In this document: one piece after another, positions 17,766 through 25,985 of the stretch
Numbering within the stretch: the first letter of the stretch is position 1
How the letters are laid out: each line of letters opens with the position of its first letter
NCBI RefSeq assembly: GCF_015709515.1
Contig: NZ_JADNQZ010000042.1
Coordinates: 1-64,000, forward strand
Length of the DNA: 64,000 nt
From: Methylocystis sp. H62
GTDB taxonomy: Bacteria; Pseudomonadota; Alphaproteobacteria; Rhizobiales; Beijerinckiaceae
Direction: 5' to 3'
Program-made: the position numbers and the translations under genes
Notes under the pieces: model-generated
The model's database searches: none
Seen by the model: the letters and a program-made list of their open reading frames with translations, nothing else
Told to the model about the DNA's origin: nothing

Positions 17766-17972
17766 CTAATGCTCATAGAAAATCACGGGAAGGTGATTTG
17801 TGCGGCTAGGAGACCTTACCAGCGCACGAATTTGAAAATTCGCTCCATCATCTTGCAATGGCTTTCCATACAATTTTTCGGCCGCCTGCTTCGCAGTTGT
17901 AGCGTCCACCTTTAGGTATGGTCGCCCGTCCCATCGTCCTTTAGGCCACAACTGAACTTGAAAGGTCGTCAT
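17766..17972 (-). CDS. Unknown small protein
   Basis: A 68-residue protein beginning MTTFQVQLWPKGRWDGRP, then LKVDATTAKQAAEKLYGKPL. It is soluble, with predicted strand-helix-strand. I chose ATG 17972 because GGGAG lies six bases upstream; the frame is open to 18053. TFQVQLWPKG and DATTAKQAAEKLYG recall small proteins encoded on mobile elements, but no family can be named. It precedes the secreted protein gene at 17283-17753. Confidence 0.5.
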   Translation of the reverse strand: MTTFQVQLWPKGRWDGRPYLKVDATTAKQAAEKLYGKPLQDDGANFQIRALVRSPSRTNHLPVIFYEH

Positions 17973-18602
17973 CTCGACTCCCGCGGGTTTGAAGCCAAGG
18001 TTTGTCAATGCGTCTGTAGAATTAAAAATACCAGATTCTTCTGTGAAAATCACTCACGTCAACACTCCTTATACGCCTTTTGTGAATCCGCGACGCGTGT
18101 GGATCCGATAAGGCCCATTAGGGAACCGAATGAAAGATATGGAAATGGCGCTTTGCGGATTTCAAATCGACCCACGGCTGCCTTCAAAGCCCTTTCCGGT
18201 TCCTAGTTTGCAAATGCGCTAGAATATTAAAGACCGGGCGCTTTCCTTAGATGTTTGGACGTTTCAGCTGCTTTGATCCTTGCACTCTCGATCGGCGCTG
18301 ACTTCCGAGTTCGCGCGCCAGGCCAAGCTTTAACTCCCGCTTTTCCCGGCTTTTTGATTTACTAGGCGCCGCTCCGCGCAATATTTTAGGCCATTTGATC
18401 TGTCGCCGCGCACACCGCTATCAAAGCCCTGCGGAACGCGCCATTGCCCGCTTTTCGGGCCCTATGACCGCTCAATCCCGCGCAATCCCACCTAAACCCG
18501 CCTGGGCCATGTGATCTGTCGCGTTACAGATTTCGCCACCGTAGCGGGTCTGGACAAGTCGTTGCGCGCTTTCTATAAGCCCGACACATCGCGTCCGCGC
18601 GA
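17973..18602. repeat. Gene-poor stretch containing an 18-bp direct repeat
   Basis: About 630 bp with no supported gene. GGCCATTTGATCTGTCGC at 18389-18406 recurs with one change (G for T) at 18505-18522, 116 bp apart. The second copy is about 80 bp before the tRNA-Phe gene. No promoter or terminator is convincing. Confidence 0.5.
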
Positions 18603-18678
18603 GCCCAGGTAGCTCAGTTGGTAGAGCATGCGACTGAAAATCGCAGTGTCGGTGGTTCGATCCCGCCCCTGGGCACCA
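18603..18678 (+). tRNA. tRNA-Phe (anticodon GAA)
   Basis: Starts GCCCAGGTAGCTCAG and ends in an encoded CCA. The acceptor GCCCAGG/CCTGGGC, D arm, anticodon stem TGCGA/TCGCA with loop CTGAAAA (anticodon GAA) and T arm with TTCGATC all fold. It separates the accessory stretch to its left from the peptidoglycan-binding gene array to its right. Confidence 0.96.
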
Positions 18679-18929
18679 GAATGCTATTTTAAATCAAATA
18701 TTTAAGGCAGGCTGCAAATTTCTCGCGGCCAAACCGCGCCGAGCTGCGCACTGTAAAGCGTCCCTCGAGATTTAGGTTCGCGAGCGCGGCGGAAATATTC
18801 GTGTCGCAACTGAAGCAGCGTCAGCCGATTTCCGCGCATCCTCATCAATTTGCATGATCACAACCGCGCTGAGCGAACTATGATTTGTCAGTAGCTCACG
18901 AGCGGCGTGCAAATGCGAGGACGAGGGTC

Positions 18930-19214
18930 ATGACGCAGGTCGCAGTAAATTTGAAAACCATCGACCTCCGGAAGGCCGAACTGCATTCAATTGAAGTTGA
19001 CGACATCAAGACGCTGCAGGCGCTGCTCAATCTCTTCCTCACCGCCGGCGATGTCGGCGAGGATGGCAGTCCGATTTCGCCCCTGATTCTGGACGGGACA
19101 GCCGGCGCGGACACCAAGCAGGCGCTGCTCGCCTTCCAAACGGCGGCCCATCTCGCCAAGGACGCCATCGTGGGTCCGCTGACCTGGAGGAAGCTCATCG
19201 AGCAGGACTTCTAA
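18930..19214 (+). CDS. Small peptidoglycan-binding-domain protein, first of four
   Basis: A 94-residue protein with one PG_binding_1 repeat, from DIKTLQALLNLFL through DGTAGADTKQALLAFQ to DAIVGPLTWRKLIE. The repeat is longer than usual because of an insert (TAGDVGEDGSPISPLI). No signal peptide is visible. ATG 18930 is preceded by GAGGACGAGGG. It begins a run of four same-strand genes with the same domain. Confidence 0.8.
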   Translation: MTQVAVNLKTIDLRKAELHSIEVDDIKTLQALLNLFLTAGDVGEDGSPISPLILDGTAGADTKQALLAFQTAAHLAKDAIVGPLTWRKLIEQDF

Positions 19215-19227
19215 ACGCGAGCGACCG

Positions 19228-19713
19228 ATGAACGAAGGGAAACTCGACATGCCGGCGACGATCAAACTAGGCGACACCGGAGACGACGTGCGGCGACTTC
19301 AGCGTGTCTTCGCCCGCAACAAGGTCTTGGGACCAGACGAGGTCGACGGGGTCTTCGGACCGCGGACGGAAGAGGCCGTGAAGGACTTCCAGCAAGCGAA
19401 CGGGTTGGTGGCGGACGGCGTCGTCGGGCCGGTCACATGGAGCCACGTGCACCCGTATCGCGAGGCGTCACCGACGCTTCAGGCTGGATCCTTGGGCCCG
19501 GTGGTGGCCATGCTGCAGGGCGTGCTCAAGACGGGCTTTGGTTACGCCGGCGCGATCGACGGCGTTTTTGGCCCCACAACCGAGAATGTCGTCCGTCAAT
19601 ACCAGACTAATGCCGGGCTCCCGGTTACTGGCGTCATGGACGAGCGGAGCTGGATGGCTCCCGCGGGCGCGGCCGGCGCGACGCTCGAGAGCCTCTCGGG
19701 TCTTATCCTTTAA
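19228..19713 (+). CDS. Peptidoglycan-binding-domain protein with two repeats, second of four
   Basis: A 161-residue protein carrying two PG_binding_1 repeats: DDVRRLQRVFARNKVLG, VDGVFGPRTEEAVKDFQ, VGPVTWSHV, then PVVAMLQGVLKTGFGYAG, IDGVFGPTTENVVRQYQ, DERSWM. A second ATG at 19249 (MPATIKLGD) has a better SD (GAAGGG) and may be the true start. No signal peptide is seen. It is 13 bp after the first array gene. Confidence 0.82.
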   Translation: MNEGKLDMPATIKLGDTGDDVRRLQRVFARNKVLGPDEVDGVFGPRTEEAVKDFQQANGLVADGVVGPVTWSHVHPYREASPTLQAGSLGPVVAMLQGVLKTGFGYAGAIDGVFGPTTENVVRQYQTNAGLPVTGVMDERSWMAPAGAAGATLESLSGLIL

Positions 19714-19811
19714 TCGAACTGGCAGCGCGGTCCGTATTGACAGCCGTCGTCATCTTTCAGTCGAGGCTCCTAGATTTTTTATTTCCATTAATATCGCGGG
19801 GAGGCATCGTA

Positions 19812-20273
19812 ATGTCTGGCAGCATCAGTCCTTGGCCAGTGGTCAAAACCGGCTCCAGCGAACATCCCACAAAGACGCTGCAATATCTGCTGCGGGCGCG
19901 CGGACATAGCGCTGTCGTTGACGGCGTGTTCGGTCCGCAAACCGAAGCCGCAGTGAAAGCTTTTCAAGCAAGCCAGGGGTTAGCGGCGGATGGGATTGTC
20001 GGGCCTTTGACTTGGGCGGCTCTTGTCGTGGAGGTCAAAAAAGGAAGCCAAGGCGACGCGGTTAAGGGGGTGCAGGAGGAATTTCAGTTCCGCAACCTGT
20101 CTGGCGATCCTAGCAAAGGACCGCAAGTCGATGGAATCTTCGGACCCGTGACAGACGCATCGGTGCGTGGGTTTCAGCAAGCGCTTTCGCTCGATATCGC
20201 TTCCGTGAAAGTGGACGGAATCGTCGGTCCGGTTACGTGGCAGGCTCTGGTGAGCGGCATGCTTTCTTTTTAG
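19812..20273 (+). CDS. Peptidoglycan-binding-domain protein with two repeats, third of four
   Basis: A 153-residue protein beginning MSGSISPWPVVKTGSSEHP. Repeat 1 spans about residues 20-75 (VDGVFGPQTEAAVKAFQ, DGIVGPLTWAALV). Repeat 2 spans 80-150 (VDGIFGPVTDASVRGFQ, DGIVGPVTWQALV). ATG 19812 is chosen over the upstream open codons because GGGAGG lies just before it. No signal peptide or catalytic domain is present, so the protein is only a binding module or has another partner. Confidence 0.82.
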   Translation: MSGSISPWPVVKTGSSEHPTKTLQYLLRARGHSAVVDGVFGPQTEAAVKAFQASQGLAADGIVGPLTWAALVVEVKKGSQGDAVKGVQEEFQFRNLSGDPSKGPQVDGIFGPVTDASVRGFQQALSLDIASVKVDGIVGPVTWQALVSGMLSF

Positions 20274-20335
20274 CGTCGGCTTCAAGGTGGTCCGGAGACC
20301 AACCGGGCTCGTGTTTTTTGACAGGATGGCACCCC

Positions 20336-20782
20336 ATGGCGGAACCGATATTGAAGTCAGGATCCAGTGATCCCGCCGTGCGGGACCTGCAAGAGGCCCT
20401 TAAGTCTCTCGGATATGATGTCGGCGCTGTTGATGGAGTCTTTGGGGCGAAAACCGAGAGCGCAGTCAAGAAATTTCAGCAGGCGCGGGAAATCGCGGTT
20501 GATGGCGTGGTGGGCCGAGTTACGTGGATCAACATCGACGAAGCTGATCAAAGCCATCCGGTGCTGAAGGTCGGCTCGACTGGCCTACCTGTTCGCCGTT
20601 TGCAGAGCCGAATGAGCGCCGTCGGTTTCAACACCGGCGGAGTCGACGGGCGCTTTGGCGTCACGACTGAAGCAGCCGTCAAGAAGTTGCAGCAAGATAA
20701 CCGCCTACATATCGACGGCATCGTTGGTCTGAAGACTTGGCAAGTCGTTGACGCCCTGGAGAATGAGGGAGGCGTAAGCTAA
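20336..20782 (+). CDS. Peptidoglycan-binding-domain protein with two repeats, fourth of four
   Basis: A 148-residue protein with two PG_binding_1 repeats: VRDLQEALKSLGYDVG, VDGVFGAKTESAVKKFQ, DGVVGRVTW, then VRRLQSRMSAVGFNTGG, VDGRFGVTTEAAVKKLQ, DGIVGLKTW. ATG 20336 is chosen by homology with the third gene. As in the others, no export signal is visible. It ends 131 bp before the L,D-transpeptidase gene. Confidence 0.82.
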   Translation: MAEPILKSGSSDPAVRDLQEALKSLGYDVGAVDGVFGAKTESAVKKFQQAREIAVDGVVGRVTWINIDEADQSHPVLKVGSTGLPVRRLQSRMSAVGFNTGGVDGRFGVTTEAAVKKLQQDNRLHIDGIVGLKTWQVVDALENEGGVS

Positions 20783-20913
20783 TCTGATCACGATTTCGCA
20801 GCCATGTTGCGCTTCCAACCTCGCCATCCCCCGCGCCGATCCCTGCCGGGCGAATTGGTTAACGGCGCGGATTTAGCTATATTGACGGGACGCAGCCGAG
20901 GACGGTGATCCCC

Positions 20914-21663
20914 ATGCCTCCCAGAATCCGACAAATCCTGATCATATTTGCCTCAGCAGCGGCTGGGGCCGGCCTCGCCGGATGCGCCAGCACGCAGACG
21001 CCTGCGACGCTGAGCGCCTCCGCCGTCGCGCCGACGCCGCGCAGCGATCCCGCCGGGACGGCGGGACGCGTCGACGCGGTCGGCGTCCAGGGTGGGAATC
21101 TCTACGGCGAGATGAAGGACGCCGGCTTCAGCGTTCCCGCAGTCAGACCGGGCCTCGTCGATGCAGCATTCCATCGCGCCAACGTCGCCTACTCGACCAG
21201 AGAAACGCCAGGGACGATCGTGGTCGATCCCGCCGGACACTATCTCTATTACGTCGAGGCGGGCGGCCGGGCGACCCGCTATGGCATCGGCGTTGGACGC
21301 GACGGTTTCGCCTGGTCAGGGGAAGCGACGATCAAGAGCAAGCAGGAATGGCCGGACTGGTATCCGCCAAAGGAAATGATCGAACGCAGGCCCGACCTTA
21401 AAAAACAGCTGGTTGAGCTGCAAAGCGGTCTTGGCATGCATGGCGGTCCTGGAAATCCGTTGGGAGCCCGCGCGATGTATCTCTGGCAAGGGGACCGAGA
21501 TACCCTCTTTCGCATCCACGGCACGAATGAGCCATGGACCATCGGGAAGAGCCAATCGTCTGGCTGCATCCGGATGATCAATCAGGACGCGATGGATCTC
21601 TACCAAAAAACGACCCCTGGAACCCGAGTCGTCGTTCTTCCCGCCAGAGTGGCGCGCCGGTAG
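20914..21663 (+). CDS. L,D-transpeptidase (YkuD domain) lipoprotein
   Basis: A 249-residue exported enzyme. The N-terminus has a lipobox (AGAGLAGCAS, Cys at about 24). The catalytic YkuD domain covers roughly 85-248 with RIHGTNEPWTIG and KSQSSGCIRM, holding the conserved His and the Ser-x-Gly-Cys nucleophile. Such enzymes make 3-3 peptidoglycan cross-links or attach proteins to the wall. ATG 20914 is preferred over GTG 20905, since the GAGGAC SD is too close to the latter. The adjacent binding-module genes suggest shared wall function. Confidence 0.88.
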   Translation: MPPRIRQILIIFASAAAGAGLAGCASTQTPATLSASAVAPTPRSDPAGTAGRVDAVGVQGGNLYGEMKDAGFSVPAVRPGLVDAAFHRANVAYSTRETPGTIVVDPAGHYLYYVEAGGRATRYGIGVGRDGFAWSGEATIKSKQEWPDWYPPKEMIERRPDLKKQLVELQSGLGMHGGPGNPLGARAMYLWQGDRDTLFRIHGTNEPWTIGKSQSSGCIRMINQDAMDLYQKTTPGTRVVVLPARVARR

Positions 21664-21798
21664 CCCCGGCTAAAGCCGTTCCAGCCAGCCGGTTGCGGAT
21701 GGGATTTCGGCGGCGCGCCGGATGATCTCGCGCGTTGGCCCGCTATCCGCCTGGCGCCCGCGCTCGCAACGGAATTTCCTTGGGCGGGCGAACCCCGC

Positions 21799-22848
21799 TC
21801 ATGCCGCCGGATAATCCGTGTAACCTACCGGACCCTTCGTATAGAAGGTCGCCGGTTGGGGTTCATTCAACGCGGCATGCCTGTGAAGACGCTCGGGCAG
21901 GTCCGGGTTGGCGATGTAGAGCTTGCCGAACGCCGCCGCGTCGGCGTCGCCCGCGGCGATCGCGGCTTTGGCTGTCTCTGCGGCATAGCCCTCATTGACG
22001 ATATAGGCGCCGCCGAATTCCTTTTTGAGAAAGGGCCCCAGCGCGTCTGGCCCCGCATGTTCGCGGGCGCAGATGAAGGCGACGCCCCGCTTGCCGAGTT
22101 CGCGCGCGACATACCCGAACGTCGCCTTTGGGTCGGAATCGCCCATCGAGTGGGAATCGCCGCGCGGCGCCAGATGCATGCCGACGCGGCCCGGCCCCCA
22201 GACGGAGATGGCGGCGTCGGTCGCTTCAAGCATCAGGCGCGCGCGGTTTTCGACCGAGCCGCCATAGCGATCGGTTCGCGTGTTCGCGCTGTCCTGGAGA
22301 AACTGGTCGAGCAGATAGCCATTGGCGCCGTGCAACTCGACGCCGTCGAACCCGGCCGCTTTGGTGTTTTCCGCGCCGCGCCGATAGGCCTCGACGATTT
22401 CCGCGATCTCGGAAAGCGCCAGGGCGCGCGGAATCGGATAGGGCTGGTAGGGGCGCAACAGGCTCACATGTCCGGCGGTCGCGATCGCGCTCGGCCCGAC
22501 AGGAGTTGCGCCGTTGAGATAGATCGGATGCGAGACCCGGCCGACATGCCAGAGCTGCAGCATGATCCGCCCGCCAGTATCGTGCACCGCCTCGGTGATC
22601 CGTCTCCATCCTTCGGTCTGCGCGTGCGACCAAATCCCCGGCGTGTCGGGATAGCCGACGCCCATCGGCATGATCGACGTTGCTTCGGTGAGGATGAGGC
22701 CAGCGGAAGCGCGCTGCACATAATATTCCCTCATGAGCGCGTTAGGGACGCGCCCTTCGCTGGCGCGGCAGCGGGTGAGGGGCGCCATGATGATGCGGTT
22801 CGGCAATTCCATCTCGCCGATGCGCACGGGTTGAAACAAGATCGACAT
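21799..22848 (-). CDS. nemA: Old yellow enzyme family alkene reductase
   Basis: A 349-residue FMN-dependent TIM-barrel protein. Family blocks are NRIIMAPLTRCRASEG, LQLWHVGRVSH, FDGVELHGANGYLLDQFLQD (His-x-x-Asn binding the substrate carbonyl), RTDRYGGSVENRARL, and DLPERLHRHAALNEPQPATF. Known members reduce activated alkenes and nitro esters with NADPH. NemA is a close match by motif order; the physiological substrate is not evident. It is monocistronic. Confidence 0.92.
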   Translation of the reverse strand: MSILFQPVRIGEMELPNRIIMAPLTRCRASEGRVPNALMREYYVQRASAGLILTEATSIMPMGVGYPDTPGIWSHAQTEGWRRITEAVHDTGGRIMLQLWHVGRVSHPIYLNGATPVGPSAIATAGHVSLLRPYQPYPIPRALALSEIAEIVEAYRRGAENTKAAGFDGVELHGANGYLLDQFLQDSANTRTDRYGGSVENRARLMLEATDAAISVWGPGRVGMHLAPRGDSHSMGDSDPKATFGYVARELGKRGVAFICAREHAGPDALGPFLKKEFGGAYIVNEGYAAETAKAAIAAGDADAAAFGKLYIANPDLPERLHRHAALNEPQPATFYTKGPVGYTDYPAA

Positions 22849-23054
22849 TGGGATGCTCTGCCTATGTGAGGACCTAATTTTCAGGGAAGGAATTCACGTG
22901 CTCGGCTCCGCGCGCCGAGCTTTACAAACGCCAAGCATCGTCTCAGCCTAGCTTTTGAACCGTTGAGACACAGTGAAAGCTTCTACGGGATTTTCCGAGG
23001 CTGACAATGCCGCGCAAGGCGTCTGATGCGAACATCGAAAGACTGGAGTGAAAG

Positions 23055-23816
23055 ATGAGCAAGACCCTTCTCAGCGACTGGATCCTCGTCGCGTTCAAAC
23101 AAAGGGAGGAAGAGCGTCGTGGAGGAGAAAATCGTCGCGTAACAGAGCAGGCCCGTGCGGCCTCATGCGCGCCAGCCGAGGCGCCGCCGCGGGACAACGA
23201 GATGTTGCGCAGCGAGTGGACGATCGCTGCTCTGCAAAAACGGTTTGCCGCTTTGGAGCAAAGACTCGCCTCCATGGAACAAAGAGAAGAAGAGCGCCAG
23301 CGATCTGAACGCGTCGAGGCCGCGGCGCGCGCCCGGCGAGAGGAAGAGCAGGAACAGGTCGTTTTGGGGACCTCGACTGACACAGCTCCTGATCAGAGTC
23401 AGGCGCACTGGCAGGAGGTCGAACAACCGCAATTTGTTCAGGCCGAGGTTGAACCGCGAGAGGCGGGAGCGATCTTACACGCCCACGAGCAAGTATTTGA
23501 GCAAAAAGCCCCTGAGATTGTAAGAGACAGTCAAGGATACAAAAGCCGTTTCGAAGTCCATCCTGCTCCCCGTCGCGGGATCGTTCGGACGATCGCGTAC
23601 GGGTTCGTTTCCGCAGTCATGACGGCTTTGATCGCCGCAGCGATAGGTTTCGGGATCGCCGTTTTCACCGTGCCGATCGAGAAAGCGACGCAGTTCCACA
23701 CTTACGTCAATCGCGCGCTCGCCGGTTTGCACGACAAATACCGAGTCGAGCGGCGCACGCCTCCCGCTACTCCACCCGATCAGGGACGTCCGTCATCCCC
23801 TGATGGATCTCGCTGA
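23055..23816 (+). CDS. Unknown coiled-coil protein with one transmembrane segment
   Basis: A 253-residue protein. Residues 15-110 are rich in Glu/Arg/Gln and form likely coiled coils (ALEQRLASMEQREEERQ). Residues about 180-210 are a transmembrane segment (SAVMTALIAAAIGFGIAVF). The short C-terminal part is probably on the outer face. I recognise no family. GTGAAAG lies before the start. It stands alone between nemA and the DUF302 gene. Confidence 0.6.
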   Translation: MSKTLLSDWILVAFKQREEERRGGENRRVTEQARAASCAPAEAPPRDNEMLRSEWTIAALQKRFAALEQRLASMEQREEERQRSERVEAAARARREEEQEQVVLGTSTDTAPDQSQAHWQEVEQPQFVQAEVEPREAGAILHAHEQVFEQKAPEIVRDSQGYKSRFEVHPAPRRGIVRTIAYGFVSAVMTALIAAAIGFGIAVFTVPIEKATQFHTYVNRALAGLHDKYRVERRTPPATPPDQGRPSSPDGSR

Positions 23817-23888
23817 GAGAGGCAAGAACGTAGATAAGAGTAATTGCTACATGCAGAAATTGGGTCAGCGTGGCAATTTCGCGCCGCC

Positions 23889-24383
23889 TTAGTCGGCCGC
23901 TTGAAGCAATGCAGCTTCAAGCGCGGCGTCGAGATATCGGCCGACCTCGGTTACGCGTTCATCGTCGAACTGCCCGAAGAGCGATGACGGCTGGTCATAT
24001 TCGAAGACCGAACTCCCATCTTCATCTTCGAACAGCACGACACGTAGCGGCGCATAGAGAGCGGCGGCGAGACAGTGACGCGTCATTTTGGATGCGGTTA
24101 AGGGATTGCCAATCTCATATTGAATCGCGTTGCGGCGTCCTCCAGCGATTTGCAATAAGGCGCCATGGTCCCGGGCGAGGAAGATCGATAGCTTGGCCCC
24201 GGCGTCTTGGTAAACCTTGACCGCTTGCTCGTCGTTCCGGCTTAAGTGTTCGACGATTTGCGCATCGAGCTCCGGCAGCGCAGCTTCGAGTTGTTCTCTA
24301 ACCTCCGCAAACGTTTTTGCCGAGCGAATCTTGATGTGCTTGATGGCGACTGTTTTTGACGTGACCTCTGCTTTCGTCATCAT
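23889..24383 (-). CDS. DUF302-family protein
   Basis: A 164-residue protein matching the DUF302 layout: an N-terminal helix (TFAEVREQLEAALPELD), LLQIAGGRRNAIQYEIGN, HCLAAALYAPLRVVLFEDED, and FGQFDDERVTEVGRYLDAALE. No signal peptide. DUF302 proteins are small, often stress-associated, of unknown activity. The ORF begins at two adjacent ATG codons. It is divergent from the FAD-enzyme remnant. Confidence 0.75.
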   Translation of the reverse strand: MMTKAEVTSKTVAIKHIKIRSAKTFAEVREQLEAALPELDAQIVEHLSRNDEQAVKVYQDAGAKLSIFLARDHGALLQIAGGRRNAIQYEIGNPLTASKMTRHCLAAALYAPLRVVLFEDEDGSSVFEYDQPSSLFGQFDDERVTEVGRYLDAALEAALLQAAD

Positions 24384-24517
24384 GCCTCTCCTGCTTCGTG
24401 ATGCGTTGCAGTTAGAATACGAGCATCACGAACGCTGAGGCTAAAAAAACGGCTCGCTGTAATCGCTGTATAAGTTTGAAACGAAGCGTGGGGACTGCCG
24501 AACTCGGAACAGAGCCA

Positions 24518-24595
24518 ATGCCTAAGACCTACGACGCCATCGTCATCGGAGCAGGAGAGAACGGTCTCACCTGCGCCTGCTATCTCGCCAGAGTA
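24518..24595 (+). pseudogene. N-terminal remnant of an FAD-dependent oxidoreductase
   Basis: The frame begins MPKTYDAIVIGAGENGLTCA then CYLAR, a clear GxGxxG Rossmann start of the phytoene-desaturase-like FAD family. After 25-26 residues it turns to unrelated Arg-rich sequence (SASQSRLDRRERLV) and stops at 24688. The remainder (about 500 residues in such proteins) is missing; the minus-strand DUF3617 gene occupies the region. I read it as a deletion remnant. Confidence 0.7.
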
Positions 24596-24637
24596 GAGCT
24601 TTCGGCGTCGCAGTCCCGACTGGATCGTCGGGAGCGG

Positions 24638-25063
24638 CTAGTTCGTGCAGCGTTTGGACAGAAACTTCGCGTCGATCGTGAAGCCTGAGCGAGTCCCCTT
24701 CGCGGTTGCCTTGGACTGCGCGCGATACCAGCTCTTGAAATCGCCGGTGAACAGCAGGCTCGTGACGTCGCGCGCATCCTTCGGGTCGCATTCGATCGTG
24801 ACGATGATCTGATCATTCGCGTGCGTAACGGAGGGCTTCGCGCAGCTTTCGTCCTGCGCGCCGATGATGCTGTCGCCCTCTTCGATGCAGACGTCATTGG
24901 TCTGCAGCCCGATCTCTGGCGAGATCGTCGAAATGCGCCAAAGGCCCGGCCGGCGCTTCGGCGGTTCAGCGTCGCTCGAAAGGGCAGGCGAATGTGCGCC
25001 CGCCAAAAACAAGAGAGCGACGACGAGACCGGAGGAAAAAAGTTGTGCGCGTTGCATCTCCAT
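24638..25063 (-). CDS. DUF3617-family secreted protein
   Basis: A 141-residue protein with a signal peptide (LVVALLFLAGAHSPALS). The mature part begins with the DUF3617 hallmark RPGLWRIST. Later there are Cys residues in NDVCIEEGD, ESCAKPSV and IECDPKD, and RCTN at the end, allowing two disulfides. Proteins of this family are small periplasmic domains of unknown function. Confidence 0.75.
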   Translation of the reverse strand: MEMQRAQLFSSGLVVALLFLAGAHSPALSSDAEPPKRRPGLWRISTISPEIGLQTNDVCIEEGDSIIGAQDESCAKPSVTHANDQIIVTIECDPKDARDVTSLLFTGDFKSWYRAQSKATAKGTRSGFTIDAKFLSKRCTN

Positions 25064-25221
25064 TCCTTATCGCGAAAGCGTATGGCGATCTACGTGCTGC
25101 CGGCGCCGTGGCCGAGGGCTGCCGCTGTTTCCCCGCACGCCCGGGAGATTGTTCTGTTGCGTCTTTTGAGCCGCCGTACATACCTTTGCAGAGCCATATG
25201 CATATGCCGGGGATTCGCGTG

Positions 25222-25875
25222 ATGAGTTCGCCCAATCTGAAGCGCGTCGGTCGCGAACTCTTTTTTGTCGCGACCGCGCTTCTTTTCGCCGCCGCGCCCT
25301 TGTGCGCCTTAGCTGCGGAGATGACTCGCGCCGAGATCGAATATAGGGTCACCGAAGCGCAGGGTAAGCCGATCGATCTTTCAAATCTCGATCTCTCAGG
25401 CGTCGATGTCTCCGGCCTTAACCTGCATGGCGCAGACTTCTTCTCCACCAAGCTCGCGGGCGCGAAGCTGGCGAAGGCCGATCTGTCGGGCGCGAATTTC
25501 ACGCGCGCCGATTTGCAGAACGCCGACTTCTCGGGCGCTCAGATGAAAGCCGCGATGCTCTATGCCGCGCTTCTCGACGGCGCGAAGTTTGACGATGCCG
25601 ACCTCTCAAATGCGCGCATCATTGGCGGCGGAAAAAGCGTCAACTTTCGCCATGCGAAGCTGATCGGCGCGGATCTCGGCGCCGATCCCGCCAATCAGGG
25701 CATGGTTCCCGTGCGCGCCGAACTCCCCGACGCCAATTTCGACGGGGCGGACCTTACGCGCGCCAATCTCACCCATGCTGTTCTTACAGGCGCCAATTTC
25801 ACCGCGGCGATCGTCACCGGCGCACGTTTCGACTATGCCGTCCTCGACGGCTCGAACCTTTCTCTCGGGCGCTGA
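25222..25875 (+). CDS. Pentapeptide-repeat protein
   Basis: A 217-residue exported protein. A signal peptide (FFVATALLFAAAPLCALAAE) is followed by about 28 A(D/N)Lxx-type pentapeptides, for example LSNLDLSGVDVSGLNLHGAD and ANFTRADLQNADFSGAQ. The repeats form a right-handed quadrilateral beta helix. It precedes the diheme cytochrome gene by 110 bp on the same strand. ATG 25222 is chosen for its GGGGAT SD; the frame is open upstream to 24994. The role is not inferable from the fold. Confidence 0.8.
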   Translation: MSSPNLKRVGRELFFVATALLFAAAPLCALAAEMTRAEIEYRVTEAQGKPIDLSNLDLSGVDVSGLNLHGADFFSTKLAGAKLAKADLSGANFTRADLQNADFSGAQMKAAMLYAALLDGAKFDDADLSNARIIGGGKSVNFRHAKLIGADLGADPANQGMVPVRAELPDANFDGADLTRANLTHAVLTGANFTAAIVTGARFDYAVLDGSNLSLGR

Positions 25876-25985
25876 CTCCTGCGGCGTCTTACCGAACGTT
25901 CCTGCTCCATCTGGGAATATCTCCGCGAGACGCAAAGAGAAGGTTGCATTGAGTGCGCCATATCCGACACCAACGAATCTGCATC

